A DNA stretch of 64,000 nucleotides from Liolophura sinensis (taxonomy: Eukaryota > Mollusca > Polyplacophora > Chitonida > Chitonidae): assembly GCF_032854445.1 (NCBI RefSeq), contig NW_027017958.1:248001-312000 (forward strand), in the 5' to 3' direction. Position 1 is the stretch's first letter, and each line of letters starts with the position of its first letter. Below, piece by piece: positions 11,501 to 23,410 of this stretch. The notes under the pieces are model-generated. The model did not search any database. It was not told the DNA's origin and was given only the letters and a program-made list of their open reading frames with translations. Position numbers and translations under genes: made by a program.

Positions 11501-13546
11501 CAATCATTATAATAGCATATTCAGTTACAAGATGAACATTATAATAACCTAATACTGTGTTCAGTTACAAAATGAACATTAAAATTGTTATAATAGCACG
11601 TTCAGTGACAAGGTGAACATTTAAATCATTATAATAGCATGCTCAGTTACAAGGTGAACATTGTAATCATTATAATAGCGTCAACTGTTACAAAATCATC
11701 ATTATAATCAATATAATAGCATGCCTAGTTGCAAAATGAATATTGCAATCATTATATTAGCATATTTCATTACAAGATGAACATTGTAATCATTATTATA
11801 GCATATGTAGTTATAAGATGAGCATTGTAATCAGTATAAAAGCATGTTCTGTTGCAAAATGAACATTGTAATCATTATTTTAGCATGTTCAGTTACAAGA
11901 TGAACATTGTAATCATAATAACAGCATGGTCAGTTACAAGACGAACACTGTAATCATTGTAATAGCATGTTCAGTTACTAAATTACCATTGTAATAATTT
12001 AATAGCGTGTTCAGTTACAAAATGAACATTGAAATCATTATAATAGAATGTTCATTGGCAAGATGAACATTGTAATCATTATAATAGCATATTCAGTTAC
12101 AAGATGAACATTATAATAACCTAATACCGTGTTCATTTACAAAATGAACATTAAAATTATTAAAATAGCACGTTCAGTGACAAAATGATCATTAAAATTA
12201 TTATAATAGCATGCTCAGTTACAAGGTGAACATTGTAATCATTATAATAGCGTCAACGGTTACAAGATGAACATTGTAAAAGTTAAAATAGCGTGTTCAG
12301 ATACAAAATGAACATTGAAATCATTAAAATAGAATGTTCAGTGGCAAGATAAACATTGTAATCATTATAATAGCATATTCAGTTACAAGATGAACATTAT
12401 AATAACCTAATACCGTGTTCATTTACAAAATGAACATTAAAATTATTAAAATAGCACGTTCAGTGACAAAATGATCATTAAAATTATTATAATAGCATGC
12501 TCAGTTACAAGGTGAACATTGTAATCATTATAATAGCGTCAACGGTTACAAGATGAACATTGTAAAAGTTAAAATAGCATGTTCAGTTACGAAGTGAACA
12601 TTATAATCATTATAATAGCATGCTCAGTTGCAAGATAAACATTGTAATCATTATAATATCATTTTCAGTTACAAGATGAAAATTGTAATCGACATAATAG
12701 CATGTTTAGTTGCATGATGAACATTGTAATCATTGTAATAGCATGTTCAGTTACAAAGTAAACATTGTAATCATTATAATAGCCTTAACGGTTACAAAAT
12801 CATCATTGTAATCAATATAATAGCATGCACAGTTACAAAATGAATATTGCAATCATTATATTAGCATATTTCATAACAAGATGAACATTGTAATCATTAT
12901 TATAGCATATGTAGTTACAAGATGAACACTGTAATCATTATAAAAACATCATCAGTTACAAGGTGGACATTGTAATCAGTGTAAAACCATGCTCAGTTGC
13001 AAAATGGACATTGTAATCATTACATTAGCATGTTCAGTTACAAGATGAACATTGTAATCATTATAATATCATGCTCAGTTGCAAGATGAAGATTGTAATC
13101 GAGATAATAGCATGTTCAGTTACAAGATGAACATTGTAATCATTGTAATAGCATGTTCAGTTACAAAGTGAACATTGTAATTAGTATACAAGCATGCTCA
13201 GTTGCAAAATGGACATTGTAATCATTACAATAGCATATTCAGTTACAAGATGAACATTGTAATCATTATAATAATGTGCTCCGTTACAAGGTGAACATTG
13301 GAATCATTACAATAGCGTGCTCAGTTACAAGATGATCATTGTAATCATTAAAAAAACATGCCCAGTTACAAGATGAACATTGTAAAAGGTATAATATCAT
13401 GTTCAGTTACGAAGTGAACATTGTAATCATTACAAAAGCATGCTCAGTTGCATGATAAACATTGTAATTATTAAAATATCATTTTCAGTTAAAAGATGAA
13501 GATTGTAATCGACATAATAGCATGTTCAGTTACAAGATAAACATTG
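11501..13546 (+). repeat. 2,046-bp tandem duplication, second copy
   Basis: Repeats 9455-11500 with few differences. It has ACAAGACGAACACTG near 11936-11950, where the first copy has AGATGAACACTG. The ACGAAC state is also found near 19717, 40716, 61430 and 61716, so this copy may have come from a different HOR lineage rather than from simple local copying. Confidence 0.88.
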
Positions 13547-15462
13547 TAATCATTGTAATAGCATGTTCAGTTACAAAGTAAACATTGTAATTATTATATT
13601 AGCGTCAACTGTTACAAAATCATCATTGTAATCAATATAATAGTATGCTCAGTTACAAAATGAATATTGCAATTATTATATTAGCATATTTCATTACAAG
13701 ATGAACATTGTAATCATTATTATAGCATATGTAGTTACAAGATAAACATTGTAATCATTTTAAAAACATCATCAGTTACAAGGTGAACATTGTAATCAGT
13801 ATAAAAGCATACTCAGTTGCAAAATGGACATTGTAATCATTATAATCATATTCACTTACAAGATGAATATTGTAATCATTATAATAACATCATCAGTTAC
13901 AAAATAAACATTGTATTCATTATATTAGCACGTTCAATTACAAGATGAACATTGTAATCATTATAAACAGCATGTTCAGTTGCAAGGTGAACATTGTAAT
14001 CCTTATAAAAACATGCTCAGTTACAAGATGAACATTGTAATCATTATAATAGCATGTTCAGTTACAAGGTGGACATTGTAATCAGTATAAAAGCATGCTC
14101 AGTTGCAAAATGGACATTGTAATCATTACATTAGCATATTCACTTACAAGATGAACATTGTAATTATTATAATAACATCATCAGTTACAAAATGAACATT
14201 GTATTCATTATATTAGCACGTTAAACTACAAGATGAACATTGTAATCATTATAATATCATGCTCAGTTTCAAGATGAAGATTGTAATCGACATAATAGCA
14301 TGTTCAGTTACAAGATGAACATTGTAATCATTGTAATAGCATGTTCAGTTACAAAGTGAACATTGTAATCCTTATAATTGCATGTTCAGTTACAAGATGA
14401 ACATTGTAATCATTATAAAAACATCATCAGTTGCAAGGTGAACATTGTTATCAGTATACAAGCATGCTCAGTTGCAAAATGGACAGTGTAATCATTACAA
14501 TAGCATAGTCAGTTACATGATGAACATTGTAATCATTATAATAATGTGCTCAGTTACAAGGTGAACATTGTAATCATTACAATAGAGTGCTCAGTTACAA
14601 GATGAACATTGTAATCATTATAAAAACATCATCAGTTACAAGGTGAACATTGTAATCAGTATAAAAGCATGCTCAGTTGCAAAATGGACATTGTAATCAT
14701 TACATTAGCATATTCACTTACAAGATGAATATTGTAATCATTATAATAACATCATCAGTTACAAAATAAACATTGTATTCATTATATTAGCACGTTCATT
14801 TACAAGATGAACATTGTAATCATTATAAAAGCATGTTTAGTTGCAAGGTGAACATTGTAATCATTATAAAAACATGCTCAGTTACAAGATTAACATTGAA
14901 GTCATTATAATAGCATGTTCAGTTACAAGGTGGACATTGTAATCAGTATAAAAGCATGCTCAGTTGGAGAATGGACATTATAATTATTACATTAGCATAT
15001 TCAGTTACAAGATGAATATTGTTATCATTATAATAACATCATCAGTTACAAAATGAACATTGTATTCATTATATTAGCACGTTCAATTACAAGATGATCA
15101 TTGTAATCATTATAATATCATGCTCAGTTGCAAGATGAATATTGTAATCGACATAATAGCATGTTCAGTTACAAGATGAACATTGTAATCATTGTAATAG
15201 CATGTTCAGTTACAAAGTGAACATTGTAATCCTTATAATTGCATGTTCAGTTACCAGATGAACATTGTAATCATTATAAAAACATCATCAGTTGCAAGGT
15301 GAACATTGTAATCAGTATACAAGCATGCTCAGTTGCAAAATGGACATTGTAATCATTACAATAGCATATTCAGGTACAAGATGATGTTGTAATCATTATA
15401 ATAATGTGCTCAGTTACAAGATGAACATTGTAATCATTATAATAACATGTTCAGTTACCAGA

Positions 15463-15493
15463 GAGAACGACGTTAAGACCCAAGCACTCACTC
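15463..15493 (+). repeat. GC-rich aberrant monomer, copy 3
   Basis: Same sequence, but only about 40 bases downstream of a rearrangement junction at 15420, so its usual upstream context is missing. The following diagnostic base is T at 15519 (type T). Confidence 0.9.
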
Positions 15494-15588
15494 AGTTACC
15501 AGATGAACATTGTAATCATTATATTAGGATGTTCAGTTACAAGATGAACATTGTAATCAATATAATAGCATATTCAGTTACAAAATGA

Positions 15589-15944
15589 ACATTGTAATTA
15601 TTGTAATGTTATGTTTAGTTACAAGATGAACATTGTTATCAATATCATAGCATGTTCAGTTACAACATGAACATTGTAATCATTATAATAGCATGCTCAA
15701 TTACAAGATGAACATTGTAATCAGTAAAATAGCATGCTCAGTTACAAAATTAAAATTGTAATCATTATACTAGTATGCTCAATTACAAGATGAACATTGT
15801 AATAATTATAATAGCTTGCTCAAATACGAGATGAGCAATGTAATTATTATAATAGCATGCTCAATTAAAAGAAAAAAATTGTAATCAGTATAATAGCATG
15901 CTCAGTTACAAAATGAACATTGTAATCATTATACTAGTTTGCCC
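15589..15944 (+). repeat. Seven-monomer alternative block, copy 1
   Basis: Between the GC-rich monomer region and the GCCCAGTTAC monomer there are 287 more bases (exactly 7 x 41) than in HOR copy 1. The block includes unusual monomers: TTGTAATGTTATG at 15600, CAAATACGAGATGAGC near 15820, and an A-rich monomer AATTAAAAGAAAAAAATTG near 15863. It recurs at 36650 and 57299 and is the anchor for the ~21-kb spacing. Confidence 0.88.
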
Positions 15945-17181
15945 AGTTACAAGATGAACATTGTTATCAGTATAATGGCATGTTCAGTTACAACATGAAC
16001 ATTGTAATCATTATAATAGCATGTTCAGTTACAAGATGAACATTGTAATCAGTATAATAGCATGCTCAGTTACAAAATTAATATTGTAATCATTATAATA
16101 GCGTCAACGGTTACAAAATCATCATTGTAATCAATATAATAGCATGCTCAGTTACAAAATTAATATTGCAGTTACTATATTAGCATATTTCATTACAAGA
16201 TGAACATTGTAATCAGTATTATAGCATATGTAGTTACAAGATGAACATTGTAATCATTATAAAAACATCATCAGTGACAAGGTGAACATTGTAATCAGTA
16301 TAAAAGCATTGTCAGTTGCAAAATGGACATTGTAATCATTACATTAGCATATTAACTTACAAGATGAATATTGTAATCATTATAATAACATCATCAGTTA
16401 CAAAAAAACATTGTATTCATTATATTAGCACGTTCAATTACAAGATGAACATTGTAATCATTATAAAAGCATGTTCAGTTACAAGGTGAACATTGTAATC
16501 ATTATAAAAACATGCTCAGTTACTAGATGAACAATTAAATCATTATAATAGCATGTTCAGTTACAAGGTGGACATTTTAATCAGTATAAAAGCATGCTCA
16601 GTTGCAAAATGGACATTGTAATCATTACATTAGCATATTCAGTTACAAGATGAATATTGTAACATTATAATAACATCATCAGTTACAAAATGAACATTGT
16701 ATTTATTATATTAGCACGTTCAATTACAAGATGAACATTGTAATCATTATAATATCATGCTCAGTTGCAAGATGAAGATTGTAATCGACATAATAGCATG
16801 TTCAGTTACAAGATGAACATTGTAATCATTGTAATAGCATGTTCAGTTACAAAGTGAACATTGTAATCCTTATAATTGTATGTTCAGTTACAAGATGAAC
16901 ATTGTAATCATAATAACAGCATGGTCAGTTACAAGATGAACACTGTAATCATTGTAATAGCATGCTCAGTTACAAGATGAACATTGTAATCAGTATTATA
17001 GCATATTCGGTTACAGGATGAACATTGCAATAACCTAATACCGTGTTCAGTTACAAAATGAACATTAAAACTATTATAATATCACTTTCAGTGACATGGT
17101 GAACATTGTAATCATTATAATAGCATGTTCAGTTACGAGGTGATTATTGTAATTACTAGAATAGCACGTTCAGTTACAAGA

Positions 17182-17190
17182 CACCCTTTG
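17182..17190 (+). repeat. CACCCTTTG patch monomer, copy 3
   Basis: Same patch in the segment beginning near 16885. The monomer before it reads GTGATTATTG instead of GTGAGTATTG as in copies 1 and 2. Confidence 0.85.
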
Positions 17191-17714
17191 TAATTATTAT
17201 AATAGCATCTTCAGTTACAAGATAAACATTGTAATCATTATATTAGCACGTTTAGTTGAAACGTGAGGATTGTAATTGATATAATAGCATGTTCAGTTAC
17301 AAGATAAATATTTTAGTTATTGTAATGGCATGTTCATTTACAAGGTGAACATTGTAATCATTATAATAACATGTTTACTTACAAGATGATCATTGTAATC
17401 ATCATATTAGGACGTTCAGTTACAAGATGAACATTGTAATTATTATAAAAGCATGTTCACTTACTAAATGAACATTGTAATTATTATAATATCATGCTTA
17501 GTTACAAGATGAACATTGTTATCAGTATAATAGCATGTTCAGTAACAACATAAACATTGTAATCATTATAATAGCATGCTCAATTACAAGATGAACATTG
17601 TAATCAGTATAATAGCATGCTCAGTTACAAAATTAACAATGTAATCATTATACTAGTATGCTCAGTTACAAGATGAACATTGTAATCATTATAATAACAT
17701 GTTCAGTTACCAGA

Positions 17715-17745
17715 GAGAACGACGTTAAGACCCAAGCACTCACTC
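17715..17745 (+). repeat. GC-rich aberrant monomer, copy 4
   Basis: Same sequence, 2,252 bases after the previous copy, because a HOR fragment lies between them. The diagnostic base is G at 17771 (type G). Confidence 0.9.
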
Positions 17746-20700
17746 AGTTACCAGATGAACATTGTAATCAGTATATTAGGATGTTCAGTTACAAGATGAA
17801 CATTGTAATCAATATAATAGCATATTCAGTTACAAAGTGAACATTGTAATCGACATAATAGCATGTTTAGTTACAAAATGAACATTGTAATCATTATACT
17901 AGTATGCCCAGTTACAAGATGAACATTGTTATCAGTATAATGGCATGTTCAGTTACAACATGAACATTGTAATCATTATAATAGCATGTTCAGTTACAAG
18001 ATGAACATTGTAATCAGTATAATAGCATGCTCAGTTACAAAATTAATATTGTAATCATTATAATAGCGTCAACGGTTACAAAATCATCATTGTAATCAAT
18101 ATAATAGCATGCTCAGTTACAAAATTAATATTGCAGTTACTATATTAGCATATTTCATTACAAGATGAACATTGTAATCAGTATTATAGCATATGTAGTT
18201 ACAAGATGAACATTGTAATCATTATAAAAACATCATCAGTGACAAGGTGAACATTGTAATCAGTATAAAAGCATTGTCAGTTGCAAAATGGACATTGTAA
18301 TCATTACATTAGCATATTAACTTACAAGATGAATATTGTAATCATTATAATAACATCATCAGTTACAAACAAACATTGTATTCATTATATTAGCACGTTC
18401 AATTACAAGATGAACATTGTAATCATTATAAAAGCATGTTCAGTTACAAGGTGAACATTGTAATCATTATAAAAACATGCTCAGTTACTAGATGAACATT
18501 TAAATCATTATAATAGCATGTTCAGTTACAAGGTGGACATTTTAATCAGTATAAAAGCATGCTCAGTTGCAAAATGGACATTGTAATCATTACATTAGCA
18601 TATTCAGTTACAAGATGAATATTGTAACATTATAATAACATCATCAGTTACAAAATGAACATTGTATTCATTATATTAGCACGTTCAATTACAAGATGAA
18701 CATTGTAATCATTATAATATCATGCTCAGTTGCAAGATGAAGATTGTAATCGACATAATAGCATGTTCAGTTACAAGATGAACATTGTAATCATTGTAAT
18801 AGCATGTTCAGTTACAAAGTGAACATTGTAATCGACATAATAGCATGTTTAGTTACAAGATGAACATTGTAATCATTGTAATAGCATGTTCAGTTACAAA
18901 GTGAACATTGTAATCAACATAATAGCATGTTCAGTTACAAGATGAACATTGTAATCATTATAAAAACATCATCAGTTGCAAGGTGAACATTGTAATTAGA
19001 ATACAAGCATGCTCAGTTGCAAAATGGACATTGTAATCATTACAATAGCATATTTAGGTACAAGATGAACATTGTAATCATTATAATAATGTGCTCAGTT
19101 ACAAGGTGAACATTGTAATCATTACAATAGGGTGCTCAGTTACAATATGAACATTGTAATTATTATAATAGCATGTTCAGTTACAGGATGAACATTGTAA
19201 TAATTTAATAGCGTGTTCAGTTACAAAATGAACATTGAAACCATTATAAGAGAATGTTCAGTGCCAAGATAAACATTGCAATCATTATAATAGCATATTC
19301 AGTTACAAGATGAACATTATAATAACCTAATACTGTGTTCAGTTACAAAATGAACATTAAAATTGTTATAATAGCACGTTCAGTGACAAGGTGAACATTT
19401 AAATCATTATAATAGCATGCTCAGTTACAAGGTGAACATTGTAATCATTATAATAGCGTCAACTGTTACAAAATCATCATTATAATCAATATAATAGCAT
19501 GCCTAGTTGCAAAATGAATATTGCAATCATTATATTAGCATATTTCATTACAAGATGAACATTGTAATCATTATTATAGCATATGTAGTTATAAGATGAG
19601 CATTGTAATCAGTATAAAAGCATGTTCTGTTGCAAAATGAACATTGTAATCATTATTTTAGCATGTTCAGTTACAAGATGAACATTGTAATCATAATAAC
19701 AGCATGGTCAGTTACAAGACGAACACTGTAATCATTGTAATAGCATGTTCAGTTACTAGATTACCATTGTAATAATTTAATAGCGTGTTCAGTTACAAAA
19801 TGAACATTGAAATCATTATAATAGAATGTTCATTGGCAAGATGAACATTGTAATCATTATAATAGCATATTCAGTTACAAGATGAACATTATAATAACCT
19901 AATACCGTGTTCATTTACAAAATGAACATTAAAATTATTAAAATAGCACGTTCAGTGACAAAATGATCATTAAAATTATTATAATAGCATGCTCAGTTAC
20001 AAGGTGAACATTGTAATCATTATAATAGCGTCAACGGTTACAAGATGAACATTGTAAAAGTTAAAATAGCGTGTTCAGATACAAAATGAACATTGAAATC
20101 ATTATAATAGAATGTTCAGTGGCAAGATAAACATTGTAATCATTATAATAGCATATTCAGTTACAAGATGAACATTATAATAACCTAATACCGTGTTCAT
20201 TTACAAAATGAACATTAAAATTATTAAAATAGCACGTTCAGTGACAAAATGATCATTAAAATTATTATAATAGCATGCTCAGTTACAAGGTGAACATTGT
20301 AATCATTATAATAGCGTCAACGGTTACAAGATGAACATTGTAAAAGTTAAAATAGCATGTTCAGTTACGAAGTGAACATTATAATCATTATAATAGCATG
20401 CTCAGTTGCAAGATAAACATTGTAATCATTATAATATCATTTTCAGTTACAAGATGAAAATTGTAATCGACATAATAGCATGTTTAGTTGCATGATGAAC
20501 ATTGTAATCATTGTAATAGCATGTTCAGTTACAAAGTAAACATTGTAATCATTATAATAGCCTTAACGGTTACAAAATCATCATTGTAATCAATATAATA
20601 GCATGCACAGTTACAAAATGAATATTGCAATCATTATATTAGCATATTTCATAACAAGATGAACATTGTAATCATTATTATAGCATATGTAGTTACAAGA

Positions 20701-23224
20701 TGAACACTGTAATCATTATAAAAACATCATCAGTTACAAGGTGGACATTGTAATCAGTGTAAAACCATGCTCAGTTGCAAAATGGACATTGTAATCATTA
20801 CATTAGCATGTTCAGTTACAAGATGAACATTGTAATCATTATAATATCATGCTCAGTTGCAAGATGAAGATTGTAATCGAGATAATAGCATGTTCAGTTA
20901 CAAGATGAACATTGTAATCATTGTAATAGCATGTTCAGTTACAAAGTGAACATTGTAATTAGTATACAAGCATGCTCAGTTGCAAAATGGACATTGTAAT
21001 CATTACAATAGCATATTCAGTTACAAGATGAACATTGTAATCATTATAATAATGTGCTCCGTTACAAGGTGAACATTGGAATCATTACAATAGCGTGCTC
21101 AGTTACAAGATGATCATTGTAATCATTAAAAAAACATGCCCAGTTACAAGATGAACATTGTAAAAGGTATAATATCATGTTCAGTTACGAAGTGAACATT
21201 GTAATCATTACAAAAGCATGCTCAGTTGCATGATAAACATTGTAATCATTAAAATATCATTTTCAGTTAAAAGATGAAGATTGTAATCGACATAATAGCA
21301 TGTTCAGTTACAAGATAAACATTGTAATCATTGTAATAGCATGTTCAGTTACAAAGTAAACATTGTAATTATTATATTAGCGTCAACTGTTACAAAATCA
21401 TCATTGTAATCAATATAATAGTATGCTCAGTTACAAAATGAATATTGCAATTATTATATTAGCATATTTCATTACAAGATGAACATTGTAATCATTATTA
21501 TAGCATATGTAGTTACAAGATAAACATTGTAATCATTTTAAAAACATCATCACTTACAAGGTGAACATTGTAATCAGTATAAAAGCATACTCAGTTGCAA
21601 AATGGACATTGTAATCATTATAATCATATTCACTTACAAGATGAATATTGTAATCATTATAATAACATCATCAGTTACAAAATAAACATTGTATTCATTA
21701 TATTAGCACGTTCAATTACAAGATGAACATTGTAATCATTATAAACAGCATGTTCAGTTGCAAGGTGAACATTGTAATCATTATAATAACATGCTCAGTT
21801 ACAAGATGAACATTGTAATCATTATAATAGCATGTTCAGTTACAAGGTGGACATTGTAATCAGTATAAAAGCATGCTCATTTGCAAAATGGACATTGTAA
21901 TCATTACATTAGCATATTCACTTACAAGATGAACATTGTAATTATTATAATAACATCATCAGTTACAAAATGAACATTGTATTCATTATATTAGCACGTT
22001 AAACTACAAGATGAACATTGTAATCATTATAATATCATGCTCAGTTTCAAGATGAAGATTGTAATCGACATAATAGCATGTTCAGTTACAAGATGAACAT
22101 TGTAATCATTGTAATAGCATGTTCAGTTACAAAGTGAACATTGTAATCCTTATAATTGCATGTTCAGTTACAAGATGAACATTGTAATCATTATAAAAAC
22201 ATCATCAGTTGCAAGGTGAACATTGTTATCAGTATACAAGCATGCTCAGTTGCAAAATGGACAGTGTAATCATTACAATAGCATATTCAGTTACATGATG
22301 AACATTGTAATCATTATAATAATGTGCTCAGTTACAAGGTGAACATTGTAATCATTACAATAGCGTGCTCAGTTACAAGATGAACATTGTAATCATTATA
22401 AAAACATCATCAGTTACAAGGTGAACATTGTAATCAGTATAAAAGCATGCTCAGTTGCAAAATGGACATTGTAATCATTACATTAGCATATTCACTTACA
22501 AGATGAATATTGTAATCATTATAATAACATCATCAGTTACAAAATAAACATTGTATTCATTATATTAGCACGTTCAATTACAAGATGAACATTGTAATCA
22601 TTATAAAAGCATGTTTAGTTGCAAGGTGAACATTGTAATCATTATAAAAACATGCTCAGTTACAAGATTAACATTGAAGTCATTATAATAGCATGTTCAG
22701 TTACAAGGTGGACATTGTAATCAGTATATAAGCATGCTCAGTTGGAGAATGGACATTATAATTATTACATTAGCATATTCACTTACAAGATGAATATTGT
22801 AATCATTATAATAACATCATCAGTTACAAAATGAACATTGTATTCATTATATTAGCACGTTCAATTACAAGATGATCATTGTAATCATTATAATATCATG
22901 CTCAGTTGCAAGATGAATATTGTAATCGACATAATAGCATGTTCAGTTACAAGATGAACATTGTAATCATTGTAATAGCATGTTCAGTTACAAAGTGAAC
23001 ATTGTAATCCTTATAATTGCATGTTCAGTTACCAGATGAACATTGTAATCATTATAAAAACATCATCAGTTGCAAGGTGAACATTGTAATCAGTATACAA
23101 GCATGCTCAGTTGCAAAATGGACATTGTAATCATTACAATAGCATATTCAGGTACAAGATGATGTTGTAATCATTATAATAATGTGCTCAGTTACAAGGT
23201 GAACATTGTAATCATTACAATAGC

Positions 23225-23410
23225 GTGCTCAGTTACAATATGAACATTGTAATCATTATAATAGCATGTTCAGTTACAGGATGAACATTGTAATTATTAT
23301 CATATCATGCTTAGTTACAAGATGAACATTGTTATCAGTATAATAGCATTTTCAGTTACAAGATGAACATTGCAATCATTATAAAAGCATATTCAGTTAC
23401 AAGATGAACA
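23225..23410 (+). repeat. Patchwork junction segment, copy 1
   Basis: About four monomers that together match no single HOR position. They resemble eq ~2480-2540 (CAGTTACAGGATG), then eq ~823-885 (ATATCATGCTTAG, GTTATCAGTATAATAG), then a GCATTTTCAG monomer not seen elsewhere except in the duplicate at 52696. The array resumes at eq ~4380. Confidence 0.75.

Larger units (their letters stand above)
6836..15420 (+). repeat. Higher-order repeat copy 2 with internal duplication
   Basis: It follows copy 1 at a constant offset of 6,835 to about 11500, steps back 2,046 bases, and then continues at an offset of 8,881 to 15420. There the sequence stops matching eq 6540 and continues as eq ~1010. It shares with copy 1 the TTTC/CAATG variant at its start, so these two copies are each other's closest relatives at that end. 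Confidence 0.9.
15421..16870 (+). repeat. HOR fragment eq ~1010-2170 with alternative block
   Basis: Begins abruptly at 15420 inside a shared TCAGTTACAAG motif, carries the GC-rich monomer, then the seven-monomer alternative block, then follows copy 1 at offset 14,694 to about 16865. It ends through one monomer with CCTTATAATTG, a type normally found at eq 5487 and 6347, before continuing as eq ~230. Confidence 0.85.
16885..23225 (+). repeat. Higher-order repeat, eq ~226-6565
   Basis: Follows copy 1 at a constant offset of 16,659; anchors at 999, 2161, 3361, 4680 and 6481 all agree. It lacks the first ~225 bases. It shares AATCAACATAATAG near 18912 and ACAAGACGAAC near 19714 with the segments starting at 37886 and 58600. 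Its distal third instead shares private changes with 50.9-52.7 kb: TCATTTGCAAAATGG near 21877 and CAGTATATAAGC near 22722. Confidence 0.88.

Noticed and set aside
15860-15885. Poly(A) tail of a retroposed element, suggested by AAAAGAAAAAAATTG in the alternative block
   Set aside because: The run fits within one 41-bp monomer that aligns to its neighbours on both sides. There is no inserted sequence or target-site duplication.
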